A DNA stretch of 7,487 nucleotides from an uncultured Peptoniphilus sp. Its GTDB lineage: Bacteria > Bacillota > Clostridia > Tissierellales > Peptoniphilaceae. Below, one piece after another: positions 1 through 5,777 of this stretch; position 1 is the stretch's first letter; the number at the start of each line of letters is the position of its first letter. Under the pieces are notes generated by a model. The model ran no database searches, was not told where the DNA came from, and was given only the letters and a program-made list of their open reading frames with translations. The position numbers were made by a program, and so were the translations under genes. Where the stretch lies: positions 1 through 7,487 of the forward strand of contig CAMQDG010000065.1 in assembly GCA_946999425.1 (NCBI GenBank), given 5' to 3'.

Positions 1-254
1 AAAATCATATTTAAAATTACAAGGCCGATAAAGTTTGCAATGTAAAAATAAATTTTTCTAACTTTGTGATGAAAGACTATCATGCCTGCAAAGCCGCCTA
101 AAGCTCCTCCGCATATTCCCAAGGTTAATAAAAAAAACTCAGAAACTCTCCAGCCCTTAATTTTTGCTTTAAATTTATCATAACCGTAAATAACAAAAGT
201 TATTATGTTTATTACCACAACTATATAAAGCATTATTCCTTTTAAAAAATTCAT
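1..254 (-). CDS. DUF1294 family small membrane protein, 3' end beyond the window
   Basis: The frame opens with ATG at 254-252 and stays open to the left edge, giving 84 visible residues and no stop, so only the last few residues are probably missing. It starts MNFLKGIMLYIVVVINII and carries the DUF1294 signature: a Tyr-Gly-x-Asp-Lys-x-Lys-Ala segment near residues 23-30, Trp-Arg-x-Ser-Glu near 35-39, a Gly-rich turn (GGALGGFAGM, 49-58), and Phe-His-His-Lys just after it. Hydrophobic stretches at about 5-23, 40-60 and 68-84 suggest three membrane segments. The start codon overlaps the stop of the AAA ATPase gene as ATGA, so the two are likely translationally coupled; a weak AGAAG lies upstream. 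The biochemical function of the family is not known. Cotranscription with the chaperone cluster is inferred from the overlap. Confidence 0.8.
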   Translation of the reverse strand, partial: MNFLKGIMLYIVVVINIITFVIYGYDKFKAKIKGWRVSEFFLLTLGICGGALGGFAGMIVFHHKVRKIYFYIANFIGLVILNMI

Positions 255-1000
255 ATTTCTTCTATTGCTCCGCTTACATCTTCTTTTTTTATTCTTAAAA
301 TTTCATTGTCTGCTGATAAAACAACCCTTGACGCTTGTTTTATTTTTATTCTTTCAAAAAAACTTCTGACATTTCTTGCGTTACCGAAATTTTTATCCTT
401 ATTTCTTGTAATATTTCTTAAATATTGACAAGCTATTTGTCTTGCATCCTCATCAATACTTCTATTTTCATTTCTCACATAGGAGTCAAAAATTTCTATC
501 ATTTCGTCTTCTGTATAATCTTCAAATTCTATTATTTTTTTAATTCTACTTCTAAAACCTGAGTTTAAATTTATTAAATCATTCATTTCTTTTGTATAGC
601 CTGCCATAATTACAACAAATTTATCTCTGTTGTCTTCCATCTCCTTTACAAGAGTATCTATAGCTTCACTTCCAAAGTCATTTTCTCCACCTCTTGCGAG
701 GGAATAAGCCTCATCAATAAATAAAATACCGCCCATAGCTTCATCTATTTTTCCTTTAGTCAAAGCCGCAGTCTGTCCCACATATCCTGCTACTAAATCT
801 GATCTGCCTACAACTGTAACCTTGTTCGTTTCTAATATCCCTAAATCTTTAAAAATATCTCCCAACAAATTTGCAACTGTAGTTTTTCCTGTTCCAGGAT
901 TACCATAAAAGGCAAAATGGTTTGATTTTTTATTGTCATCAACTATTCCTTGAGCTGCACGATTTTTGTTATATTCAATAGTGCTTACAATTTTTTGCAC
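251..1000 (-). CDS. CbbX/SpoVK-type AAA+ ATPase; true 5' end uncertain, frame open to 1096
   Basis: This encodes a AAA+ ATPase of the CbbX/SpoVK class, which are hexameric ATP-driven protein remodellers. From the GTG at 1000 (249 residues) the motifs are: Walker A GNPGTGKTT at 33-41, a CbbX-like pore loop GYVGQTA at 72-78, Walker B ILFIDEA at 92-98, sensor 1 region VVIMAGY at 129-135, arginine finger region GFRSRI at 148-153, and sensor 2 GNARNVR at 206-212. All key residues are present. The GTG is the only canonical start in the open frame, but it has no good Shine-Dalgarno. It would also remove the upstream segment LNALIGLGSVKREV, which is the usual start of the AAA module in this family. 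The frame is open to 1096 without ATG, GTG or TTG, and it meets the TPR gene in the -1 frame at an A7 run. The protein is therefore probably the C-terminal part of a 463-residue TPR-AAA fusion, made by frameshift or split by an indel. The 3' end overlaps the DUF1294 start by 4 nt. Confidence 0.85.
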   Translation of the reverse strand: MQKIVSTIEYNKNRAAQGIVDDNKKSNHFAFYGNPGTGKTTVANLLGDIFKDLGILETNKVTVVGRSDLVAGYVGQTAALTKGKIDEAMGGILFIDEAYSLARGGENDFGSEAIDTLVKEMEDNRDKFVVIMAGYTKEMNDLINLNSGFRSRIKKIIEFEDYTEDEMIEIFDSYVRNENRSIDEDARQIACQYLRNITRNKDKNFGNARNVRSFFERIKIKQASRVVLSADNEILRIKKEDVSGAIEEI

Positions 1001-1083
1001 TTCTCTTTTTACACTTCCAAGGCCTATTAAAGCATTTAATTTATTTAAACTTTTTTCAAGACTATCCTTTGAATCTTCTTCTA

Positions 1084-1641
1084 TTATTTTTTTGACTTAG
1101 AAAGTTGTAAATATTTATTTGCAATATCACCTAAGGGTCCGTTTCCTTGCTTTAAAAGAGTTTTTCTCGCAAGTTTTCTTAATTTATCTAATTCATTTAC
1201 CCTATAATAAACTTCCATTTTTTCTTCAAAAAATTCCTCATCAGAAAAGGAACCTATAATTTCAAGGGCATCATAGTATTTGTTATTTGCAAGTAAATAT
1301 AATAAATTAACTTTTTTTGACGAACTTGTATCCGGGAAAAATTTATCTACCTCTCTTTTTATTTCTTCAAGATACTTATAATCATTTTGTTTATAGGCGA
1401 TTTCTCCTAAAAGTTCATAATATTTTGCATTTTTATAAGAGGAATCTTGCAATATTTTTTGAGCATTTACATAGTCTTTATGATAAATATAAGCTTGAGC
1501 CAAATAATTATCTGCTTCTAAAAAATCTTTATTTTTTTCTTTTACTTCATTTATAAATTTTAAAGTAGAGTCCAAATTATTAGAATTAATTCTAAGCTCA
1601 ATTTTTCTTTTAAGATCTTGAGTATTTTCATTAAAATCCAT
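1084..1641 (-). CDS. small TPR-repeat protein, possibly the N-terminal part of a TPR-AAA fusion
   Basis: This 185-residue, helix-rich, soluble protein has no signal peptide. Degenerate tetratricopeptide-like helix pairs run through about 8-150, for example FLEADNYLAQAYIYHKDYVNAQKIL in two pieces at 39-63 and YYELLGEIAYKQNDY near 74-88. TPRs are protein-binding scaffolds, and their presence beside an Hsp70 and a AAA ATPase fits an adaptor role. ATG 1641 is preceded by AGGT 7-10 nt upstream; this site overlaps the TAG stop of the J-like gene, so the two genes are separated by only 10 nt. The C-terminus ends in Ser-Lys-Lys encoded by TCA AAA AAA and followed at once by TAA. The bases A AAA AAA are in the correct phase for a -1 shift into the AAA ATPase frame. 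No catalytic motif is seen, and the specific partner is unknown. Confidence 0.75.
   Translation of the reverse strand: MDFNENTQDLKRKIELRINSNNLDSTLKFINEVKEKNKDFLEADNYLAQAYIYHKDYVNAQKILQDSSYKNAKYYELLGEIAYKQNDYKYLEEIKREVDKFFPDTSSSKKVNLLYLLANNKYYDALEIIGSFSDEEFFEEKMEVYYRVNELDKLRKLARKTLLKQGNGPLGDIANKYLQLSKSKK
1087..1093 (-). other. A7 run in -1 slippery phase at the TPR/AAA ATPase junction
   Basis: On the minus strand seven A residues occupy 1093-1087, with codon phase TC A AAA AAA followed by the TAA stop at 1086-1084. This matches the X XXY YYZ pattern of -1 frameshift sites. After a -1 slip the ribosome would read ATA ATA GAA GAA and continue through 278 residues of the AAA ATPase. No strong upstream Shine-Dalgarno-like stimulator or stable downstream stem is evident by eye. 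Loss of one A from an original A8 would explain the same arrangement. Confidence 0.5.
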
Positions 1642-1651
1642 CTTTTACCTA

Positions 1652-2911
1652 CTATTCATTATTTTTTACTCTATTTTTAATTTCTTGTGCAGTTGTCTTT
1701 GCTTTTCCGTAAGAAAATAAAAGTTTTCTCCTATAACTTTCTTTATAAGGGTCCTTTCCATTTACAATGTCCGCATTTATTTTGTATCCCTTTGCGAACA
1801 TAGAAGCTATAGGTAATACAAAAATAAAATAAAATGCTATAAGGTCTATTATGCTAATTATAGGTGAACTTAAAAACTTAGGTAATATTGTTCCTAAAAT
1901 TCCATATACAACTTTGCTTAAGAAATAATATATAATACCTGAAATGCCGATTCTAATAATAACACTTACAAATGAATAAGGAATAAAACTATTATCCAAA
2001 GATTTTTTTACAGCTTCATATTTTTCGTTGAAAAATTCACTAGTATAATATTTTTTTCCTTCATCAAAAAGAGAAATATATCTTTTTACATCTTCCAGGT
2101 TTACTGCTTGCCACTTTTCTTCATGCCTTACAAGATATTTTATTTCCGCAAGTCTATAATAGGCAATTGCTAAAGGATATTTAAATCGAGAATCGTGTTC
2201 TACCCTGTCTTTTGCTAGGTCTATTGTCTTTTCATGTTCATTTAAATAATTTAAATAAAGGCACTCAAGAAAAATAGTATCATCAGAGTTGGGATTGAGC
2301 CTTTTTATATTATTTACCAAATACTCTACAATTTTTTTGTCCCTGTCTACAAAAAGACTTGACCTATCTAAAAGTCCATATAAATACAAATAGTTAATTT
2401 CATAATTATTTGGATTTAACTCCATAATCCTATTATAGGTCTTAAATAAGATGTCTTGATTGACATTATTTAAAGCTTGTATTTTGCCCAAAGCAATCCA
2501 TGCAGGCTCATAATTCGGAGCCTGAGATGCAATATTTTGAGCAAGAGACAAAGCTTTATTTTTATCCATATTAACAAGTTCATAAGCCTGTTTTATGGAT
2601 TGGTCTATTGATAAATTTCCACCTTCGTTTTGAGTGTTGCTTTGTGTATTTTGTCTTCCTTGATTATTATTTTTTGCTTTGTTTAACTCTATATTAAGTT
2701 GGTTAATATAGGAATTTTTACTTTCTTCGGTTTCAAAAACCTTTATAGCTTCACTTACATTTTTAATATTTAGCTCCGCTTCCTGTCTTATTTCAAGTTT
2801 CGGATGGGTAGCACGACTTGTCCACTTTCTTAATTCTTTGTTTAAAATTCCCTTTATTTCTTCTAAAGAAGCATCTTGGGGTAGATTATAAATACTAAAA
2901 TAATTTTTCAT
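1652..2911 (-). CDS. membrane-anchored J-like/TPR protein, putative Hsp70 partner
   Basis: This is a 419-residue protein. Residues 1-72 resemble a J domain in helix layout (YFSIYNLPQDASLEEIK, then a basic helix, then a RQEAEL helix and a SKNSYINQL end). However, the loop that should carry His-Pro-Asp reads THPK (35-38), so the canonical HPD is not intact. An Asn/Gln-rich linker (about 78-98) leads to TPR-like helices at about 103-305. Two hydrophobic segments at about 311-341 and 350-373 form a probable membrane hairpin, followed by a basic C-terminal tail of about 45 residues. The N-terminal domains would face the cytosol. The ATG is preceded by AGGTG with 5 nt spacing, inside the TAG stop of the Hsp70 gene, so coupling is likely. 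The adjacent Hsp70 supports a co-chaperone role, by inference; whether it can stimulate Hsp70 ATPase without HPD is open. Confidence 0.75.
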   Translation of the reverse strand: MKNYFSIYNLPQDASLEEIKGILNKELRKWTSRATHPKLEIRQEAELNIKNVSEAIKVFETEESKNSYINQLNIELNKAKNNNQGRQNTQSNTQNEGGNLSIDQSIKQAYELVNMDKNKALSLAQNIASQAPNYEPAWIALGKIQALNNVNQDILFKTYNRIMELNPNNYEINYLYLYGLLDRSSLFVDRDKKIVEYLVNNIKRLNPNSDDTIFLECLYLNYLNEHEKTIDLAKDRVEHDSRFKYPLAIAYYRLAEIKYLVRHEEKWQAVNLEDVKRYISLFDEGKKYYTSEFFNEKYEAVKKSLDNSFIPYSFVSVIIRIGISGIIYYFLSKVVYGILGTILPKFLSSPIISIIDLIAFYFIFVLPIASMFAKGYKINADIVNGKDPYKESYRRKLLFSYGKAKTTAQEIKNRVKNNE

Positions 2912-2918
2912 TTTTCAC

Positions 2919-3857
2919 CTATTGTACATCAATATTTGATATTCTATTTGTTTTTTCCGCAACTTCTTCTTTGGTTAAATTTGAATCTCTTTTAAGTTCA
3001 AAAGCATCTATCATTGTATCTGTAAAAGCATCCCATACTTTTAATTTTATAAGTCCGTCCTTATCATAGGATAAGAAAAATTTCATTTCAGATCCCTTAG
3101 GCCTTTGACCTGCAGGAAGCTTAATCCTAGTCTCACCTATAATGTTTACATACTTTAAATCTTCTTCATCGCCTTCGCAAACTTTTAAGGTAACTAGATT
3201 TTGATTTTCAACCAAAGTATAAAATGATCTTGTTGCATCAGTGGGAATAGGGGTGTTTTTCTCAATCATAATATAATTTTTTTCAACTCCATTATCCATT
3301 GCTGAAAATCCAATACCATGGGAGTTTACGTCAATTATCTTTATTCCTTTCAAATCTTGATTTAAATCTTTTTTATCATCAAGGAACTTTCCTTGATATG
3401 CTGCTCCTATGGCAACAACTTCATCAGGATTTAATTCAAGAGAAGGCTTTCTATGAGTAACTTCTTCGATTCTATCTCTAACAAGTTTTATCCTTGAAGA
3501 ACCACCTACTAAAATAGTTTTATCTATATCTGACCAATTTAATCCGGTATCTTCCAATGTGAATTTCATCATATCTATTGTCTGTTCAATAAGTCCGCTT
3601 ATTAAACTGTTAAAAAGTTCCTGAGTAATTTCAACCTTATCCCTTATCCCTGAAGCATTAATTACAATATTTGTCTTTTGTTTATTAGATAAGGATTTCT
3701 TTGCCTCCTCAACTTTTTCTCTTAAATCTTCCATGGCATACACATCGTCAAATAAATCAATGCCATGTTTATCTTCTATGTATTCAAGAACATAATTTAA
3801 AAGAGCATTGTCAAAATCAAATCCGCCTAAATTTCTATTTCCATTTGTTGCAAGCAC
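2919..3857 (-). CDS. Hsp70-like gene, 3' fragment (end of nucleotide-binding domain and beta substrate-binding domain)
   Basis: From GTG 3857 this frame gives 312 residues; the true frame extends upstream to about 3878 (LNNKELK). It contains NLGGFDFD, the adenosine-binding motif TILVGGSSRI, the NPDEVVAIGAAYQG element, and a beta-sandwich substrate domain (IPTDATRSFYT, GETRIKLPAG, LKVWDAFTD). It ends NRISNIDVQ with TAG at 2921-2919, without an alpha-helical lid. The GTG is an internal valine codon, not a likely start. Confidence 0.75.
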   Translation of the reverse strand: MLATNGNRNLGGFDFDNALLNYVLEYIEDKHGIDLFDDVYAMEDLREKVEEAKKSLSNKQKTNIVINASGIRDKVEITQELFNSLISGLIEQTIDMMKFTLEDTGLNWSDIDKTILVGGSSRIKLVRDRIEEVTHRKPSLELNPDEVVAIGAAYQGKFLDDKKDLNQDLKGIKIIDVNSHGIGFSAMDNGVEKNYIMIEKNTPIPTDATRSFYTLVENQNLVTLKVCEGDEEDLKYVNIIGETRIKLPAGQRPKGSEMKFFLSYDKDGLIKLKVWDAFTDTMIDAFELKRDSNLTKEEVAEKTNRISNIDVQ

Positions 3858-3874
3858 TTTTAATTCTTTGTTGT

Positions 3875-4255
3875 TTAAACAACATCAAAAGTTCCTCCGC
3901 CTAAATCATAAATCATTATTCTTTGTTTTTCGTTACTTTGTTCTAAACCATAAGCAAGAGCTGCAGCAGTTGGTTCGTTAATAATTTTAAGAACATTTAA
4001 ACCTGCAATGTTTCCTGCATCTTGAGTTGCCTTTCTTTGTGCATCAGTAAAATATGCAGGAACAGTTATTACTGCTCCGGATATTTCTTCTCCTAAATAT
4101 CCTTCCGCTTGCTTTTTTAATTTTTTTAATATGATTGCTGAAAGTTCTTCAGGTGAAAAAAAGCTCCCCATCTTTTCTTGCAAATTTAAAATCCTTATCT
4201 CCAATTTTTCTTTTAATATATTGAATGGTATCTTCAGGGGCAATAATAGCTTCAT
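3875..4255 (-). CDS. Hsp70-like gene, middle fragment (nucleotide-binding domain core)
   Basis: Genuine Hsp70 sequence begins only near 4160 (SPEELSAIILKKLKK). The first 33 codons after the apparent ATG at 4255 are an out-of-frame shadow of the 5' fragment. The segment holds the connect-1 region, NEPTAAALAYG and the phosphate-2 motif DLGGGTFDVV. It ends at TAA 3877-3875, created by a missing T in the run at 3879-3877. It is unlikely to be translated on its own, because no ribosome site precedes it. Confidence 0.65.
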   Translation of the reverse strand: MKLLLPLKIPFNILKEKLEIRILNLQEKMGSFFSPEELSAIILKKLKKQAEGYLGEEISGAVITVPAYFTDAQRKATQDAGNIAGLNVLKIINEPTAAALAYGLEQSNEKQRIMIYDLGGGTFDVV

Positions 4256-4415
4256 TTTTTGCTTCCGTTCCTACAATAGGATTGTCATCTTCAAAATAAA
4301 TAACAGAGGGTGTAACACGTCCTCCTTCGCTGTTAGGTATTATTTGTGGATTATTATCCTTATCTATAAATGCAACAGCTGAATTAGTTGTTCCTAAATC
4401 TATTCCTATTATCAT
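4149..4415 (-). CDS. Hsp70-like gene, 5' fragment (start of nucleotide-binding domain)
   Basis: This fragment is 88 residues from ATG 4415. It contains the phosphate-1 loop GIDLGTTNS and the N-terminal lobe through KRKIGDKDFKFARKDGEL. The last three residues (FFT) come from reading past the T7 run at 4162-4156 in the wrong phase, and TGA follows at 4151-4149. The AGGAGGT site 6 nt upstream fixes the start. Confidence 0.75.
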   Translation of the reverse strand: MIIGIDLGTTNSAVAFIDKDNNPQIIPNSEGGRVTPSVIYFEDDNPIVGTEAKNEAIIAPEDTIQYIKRKIGDKDFKFARKDGELFFT

Positions 4416-4420
4416 GAATA

Positions 4421-4427
4421 ACCTCCT
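4421..4427 (-). promoter_or_regulatory. strong ribosome binding site of the Hsp70-like gene
   Basis: AGGAGGT at 4427-4421 lies 5 nt before ATG 4415 and decides the start of the Hsp70-like gene. Confidence 0.85.
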
Positions 4428-4449
4428 TAATCTAAAATTTATTAGATTA
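4428..4449. promoter_or_regulatory. perfect inverted repeat overlapping the -10 box, candidate operator
   Basis: TAATCTAA and TTAGATTA form a perfect 8-bp inverted repeat around a 6-bp centre. It overlaps four bases of the -10 hexamer (4451-4446) and directly abuts the ribosome site. The likely transcription start (about 4439) falls inside it, so a DNA-binding repressor site is more plausible than an mRNA hairpin. The binder is unknown, and the sequence resembles neither CIRCE nor the CtsR heptad repeat. Confidence 0.45.
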
Positions 4450-4473
4450 TAGAAAAATTTTTAATTTAGTCAA
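4446..4473 (-). promoter_or_regulatory. sigma-A-type promoter of the Hsp70/J/TPR/AAA cluster
   Basis: TTGACT (4473-4468) and TATAAT (4451-4446) are separated by 16 bp, close to the consensus. It lies between the cytX terminator and the Hsp70 ribosome site. No other promoter or terminator is evident down to the left edge, so it probably drives the whole cluster. Confidence 0.75.
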
Positions 4474-4482
4474 ATCAGAATT

Positions 4483-4513
4483 AAAAAAAATCCCAAAATT
4501 AAAATTTTGAGAT
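4483..4513 (-). terminator. intrinsic terminator of cytX
   Basis: On the minus strand the arms ATCTCAAAAT (4513-4504) and ATTTTGGGAT (4499-4490) form a 10-bp stem with one G-T pair and a 4-nt loop, directly followed by eight T (4490-4483, overlapping the last pair). It starts 24 nt after the cytX stop and separates it from the chaperone promoter. Confidence 0.8.
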
Positions 4514-4536
4514 TTTTATAAAGATTTTATATTAAT

Positions 4537-5709
4537 TTATTTAAAAATTTTTTTTAATATATAAGTAACTAAACCTGTAATTATAATGGCAGGTAAGGTT
4601 GCTCCAATAGATAGACCCGCTTTTAAAAATATCCTATAAATAATAAAACCTATTACCCAGGAAATAATATTAATAAAGTCAAAATCAGAATTTATCTTTT
4701 TATTTTTTATTAAAAAATAATCTACAATTTGAACTGAAGCCATAGGAGCAAAAACTGAACCTATTAAATATAAAAAGTTTTCAAATTGACCAGTATCAAA
4801 AAAGACTGCAAGAACAATTCCTATAATTGTAACTATTAATGCCGCCCACTTTTCAGACATATTTTTAAACAAGCTTTTACAGGATACTCCTCCACTATAA
4901 GCGTCTAAGAAAGTAGTAGTTACAGTTGAAAAAATTACAATAATTAAAGCTATACTTCCAAGACCTGCTTTTAGCATTATTTGTGAAATACTTGATGATC
5001 CACTAAAGCCTGCTGCACTCATTCCAATTATATACATCCAAATACTTGCGAAGAAATATACAAGACTTGCAGTTAAAGTTCCTTCAAAGGGATTTTTTGC
5101 ATCTTTTGTATAATCTCCTATTAAGGGAAGCCAAGAAAGAGGCATGGCAATGGAAAGCTCTATTGCCTGACCAAAGGAAAGTCCTCCTGTCTTTTCAAAA
5201 GAAGTTCCCTTAAAAATATTAAAACTTAATATTAAAGTTAAAATAAAAAGAACTGACATGGAAATAATATTAATTTTTTCAAGATTTTTTATTCCTATTA
5301 AAATCCAGATAATAATTAAAATTCCAATTATAATGGACCACATATTAGTTGAATTTGATGAGAAAACTTCAGAAGATGCTCCTGCACCTTGAGAAATCAT
5401 AACAGCTGTCCAACCTATAAGTTGCAAAATGTTTAAAAAGGTAAAAATAATAGCTCCTTTTTCTCCAAAGGCAATTTTAACACTTTCCATAGCAGTTTTT
5501 TCACTTTTTGCTCCTATTAAACCTACAAGGAAAAAAAGTCCACAGCCAATTAAATGTCCAATTACAATTGCTAATATACCTTGACTAAAACCAAGGGGAG
5601 CAAATAATGTTCCCGTTAAAATTTCAGCAATGGAGATTGCAGCTCCAAACCAAATTAAACCAAGGTCAAGATTTTTTATTTTAGAATTCAAAATCTTCAC
5701 CACCTTCAT
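4537..5709 (-). CDS. cytX: hydroxymethylpyrimidine (thiamine precursor) transporter CytX
   Basis: This is a 390-residue polytopic membrane protein of the NCS1 nucleobase transporter family, subgroup CytX, which is predicted to import the thiamine precursor hydroxymethylpyrimidine. The N-terminal signature GLIWFGAAISIAEILTGTLF (residues 17-36) followed by APLGF is typical. About 12 hydrophobic segments follow, with a conserved SWLPLIGDYTKDAKNPF element near the middle (about 193-209). The length is normal. Assignment is strengthened by the TPP riboswitch directly upstream. The start needs caution. ATG 5709 gives the intact frame, but the strong AAGGAGG lies 17 nt away from it and is ideally spaced (7 nt) for ATG 5719, which is out of frame. 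One A fewer in the A6 run at 5716-5711 would join them as MKNMKVVKIL. An intrinsic terminator follows the gene. Confidence 0.9.
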   Translation of the reverse strand: MKVVKILNSKIKNLDLGLIWFGAAISIAEILTGTLFAPLGFSQGILAIVIGHLIGCGLFFLVGLIGAKSEKTAMESVKIAFGEKGAIIFTFLNILQLIGWTAVMISQGAGASSEVFSSNSTNMWSIIIGILIIIWILIGIKNLEKINIISMSVLFILTLILSFNIFKGTSFEKTGGLSFGQAIELSIAMPLSWLPLIGDYTKDAKNPFEGTLTASLVYFFASIWMYIIGMSAAGFSGSSSISQIMLKAGLGSIALIIVIFSTVTTTFLDAYSGGVSCKSLFKNMSEKWAALIVTIIGIVLAVFFDTGQFENFLYLIGSVFAPMASVQIVDYFLIKNKKINSDFDFINIISWVIGFIIYRIFLKAGLSIGATLPAIIITGLVTYILKKIFK

Positions 5710-5719
5710 ATTTTTTCAT
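5681..5719 (-). other. 12-codon leader reading frame overlapping the cytX start
   Basis: ATG 5719, preceded by AAGGAGG at ideal spacing, opens a frame encoding MKKYEGGEDFEF that stops at TAA 5683-5681, 29 nt inside cytX. It is either a real short leader coupled to cytX or an artefact of one extra A in the A6 run (5716-5711), in which case it is simply the true start of cytX. Confidence 0.35.
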
Positions 5720-5770
5720 AAAAAAACCTCCTTATCTCACCGAGTTCCTTACGGCAAAGAATAAAGAAGT
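5720..5770 (-). promoter_or_regulatory. riboswitch expression platform: hairpin that can mask the SD and end in a U tract
   Basis: ACTTCTTTATT (5770-5760) can pair over 11 positions, including G-U pairs, with GATAAGGAGGT (5736-5726). The helix covers the whole Shine-Dalgarno and is followed by six T (5725-5720). An inner helix TTTGCCG/CGGTGA with loop TAAGGAACT can stack inside it. A competing local hairpin AAGAATA/TATTCTT (around CTTCTT) would free the Shine-Dalgarno. The pairing is read by eye. It could act on translation, on termination, or on both. Confidence 0.5.
5727..5733 (-). promoter_or_regulatory. Shine-Dalgarno of the cytX region
   Basis: AAGGAGG is followed by seven T and then ATG 5719. 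It lies within a sequence that can pair with ACTTCTTTATT at 5770-5760, so it may be hidden by the riboswitch expression platform. Confidence 0.75.
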
Positions 5771-5777
5771 ATTCTTG

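Larger units (their letters stand above)
2919..4415 (-). pseudogene. Hsp70/DnaK-like chaperone gene lacking the lid, broken by two frameshifts
   Basis: This is one Hsp70 gene lying in three frames. It begins MIIGIDLGTTNSAVAF (phosphate-1 loop) with AGGAGGT before the ATG. Connect-1 follows (VPAYFTDAQRKATQDAG, NEPTAAALAYG), then phosphate-2 (IYDLGGGTFDVV), the adenosine motif (ILVGGSSRI), and a beta substrate-binding domain that ends ISNIDVQ. Two single-base changes restore one 498-residue protein. One T too many lies in the T7 run at 4162-4156, where GEL-FSPEEL is expected. One T is missing at 3879-3877, between GTFDVV and LNNKELKVLATNGN. The two changes cancel in length but not in reading, because a stop occurs after each. 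Even restored, the protein lacks the roughly 100-residue helical lid of standard DnaK (about 610 residues), so it is a specialised Hsp70 and not the housekeeping copy. No CIRCE element is seen upstream. Sequencing error in homopolymers is the main alternative to true inactivation. Confidence 0.75.

Noticed and set aside
1317..1556. Plus-strand open frame of 79 codons
   Set aside because: It lies wholly antisense to the TPR gene, has no ribosome site, and its Leu/Tyr/Phe-rich translation is what a reversed Lys/Glu-rich coding strand produces.
3870..3882. TTTAAAC heptamer at the second Hsp70 break as a programmed -1 frameshift site
   Set aside because: The heptamer is present, but the incoming frame reads GTT TAA through it, so it is not in X XXY YYZ phase. 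A lost T is a better explanation.
3701..3904. Plus-strand open frame of 67 codons
   Set aside because: It is antisense to clear Hsp70 coding sequence and has no start signal or recognisable protein features.
4131..4382. Plus-strand open frame of 83 codons
   Set aside because: It is antisense to the Hsp70 nucleotide-binding domain; no ribosome site and no domain.
4416..4536. Possible CIRCE or CtsR heat-shock operator before the Hsp70-like gene
   Set aside because: Neither the TTAGCACTC/GAGTGCTAA pair nor tandem GGTCAAA heptads are present; the only inverted repeat is a different AT-rich one.
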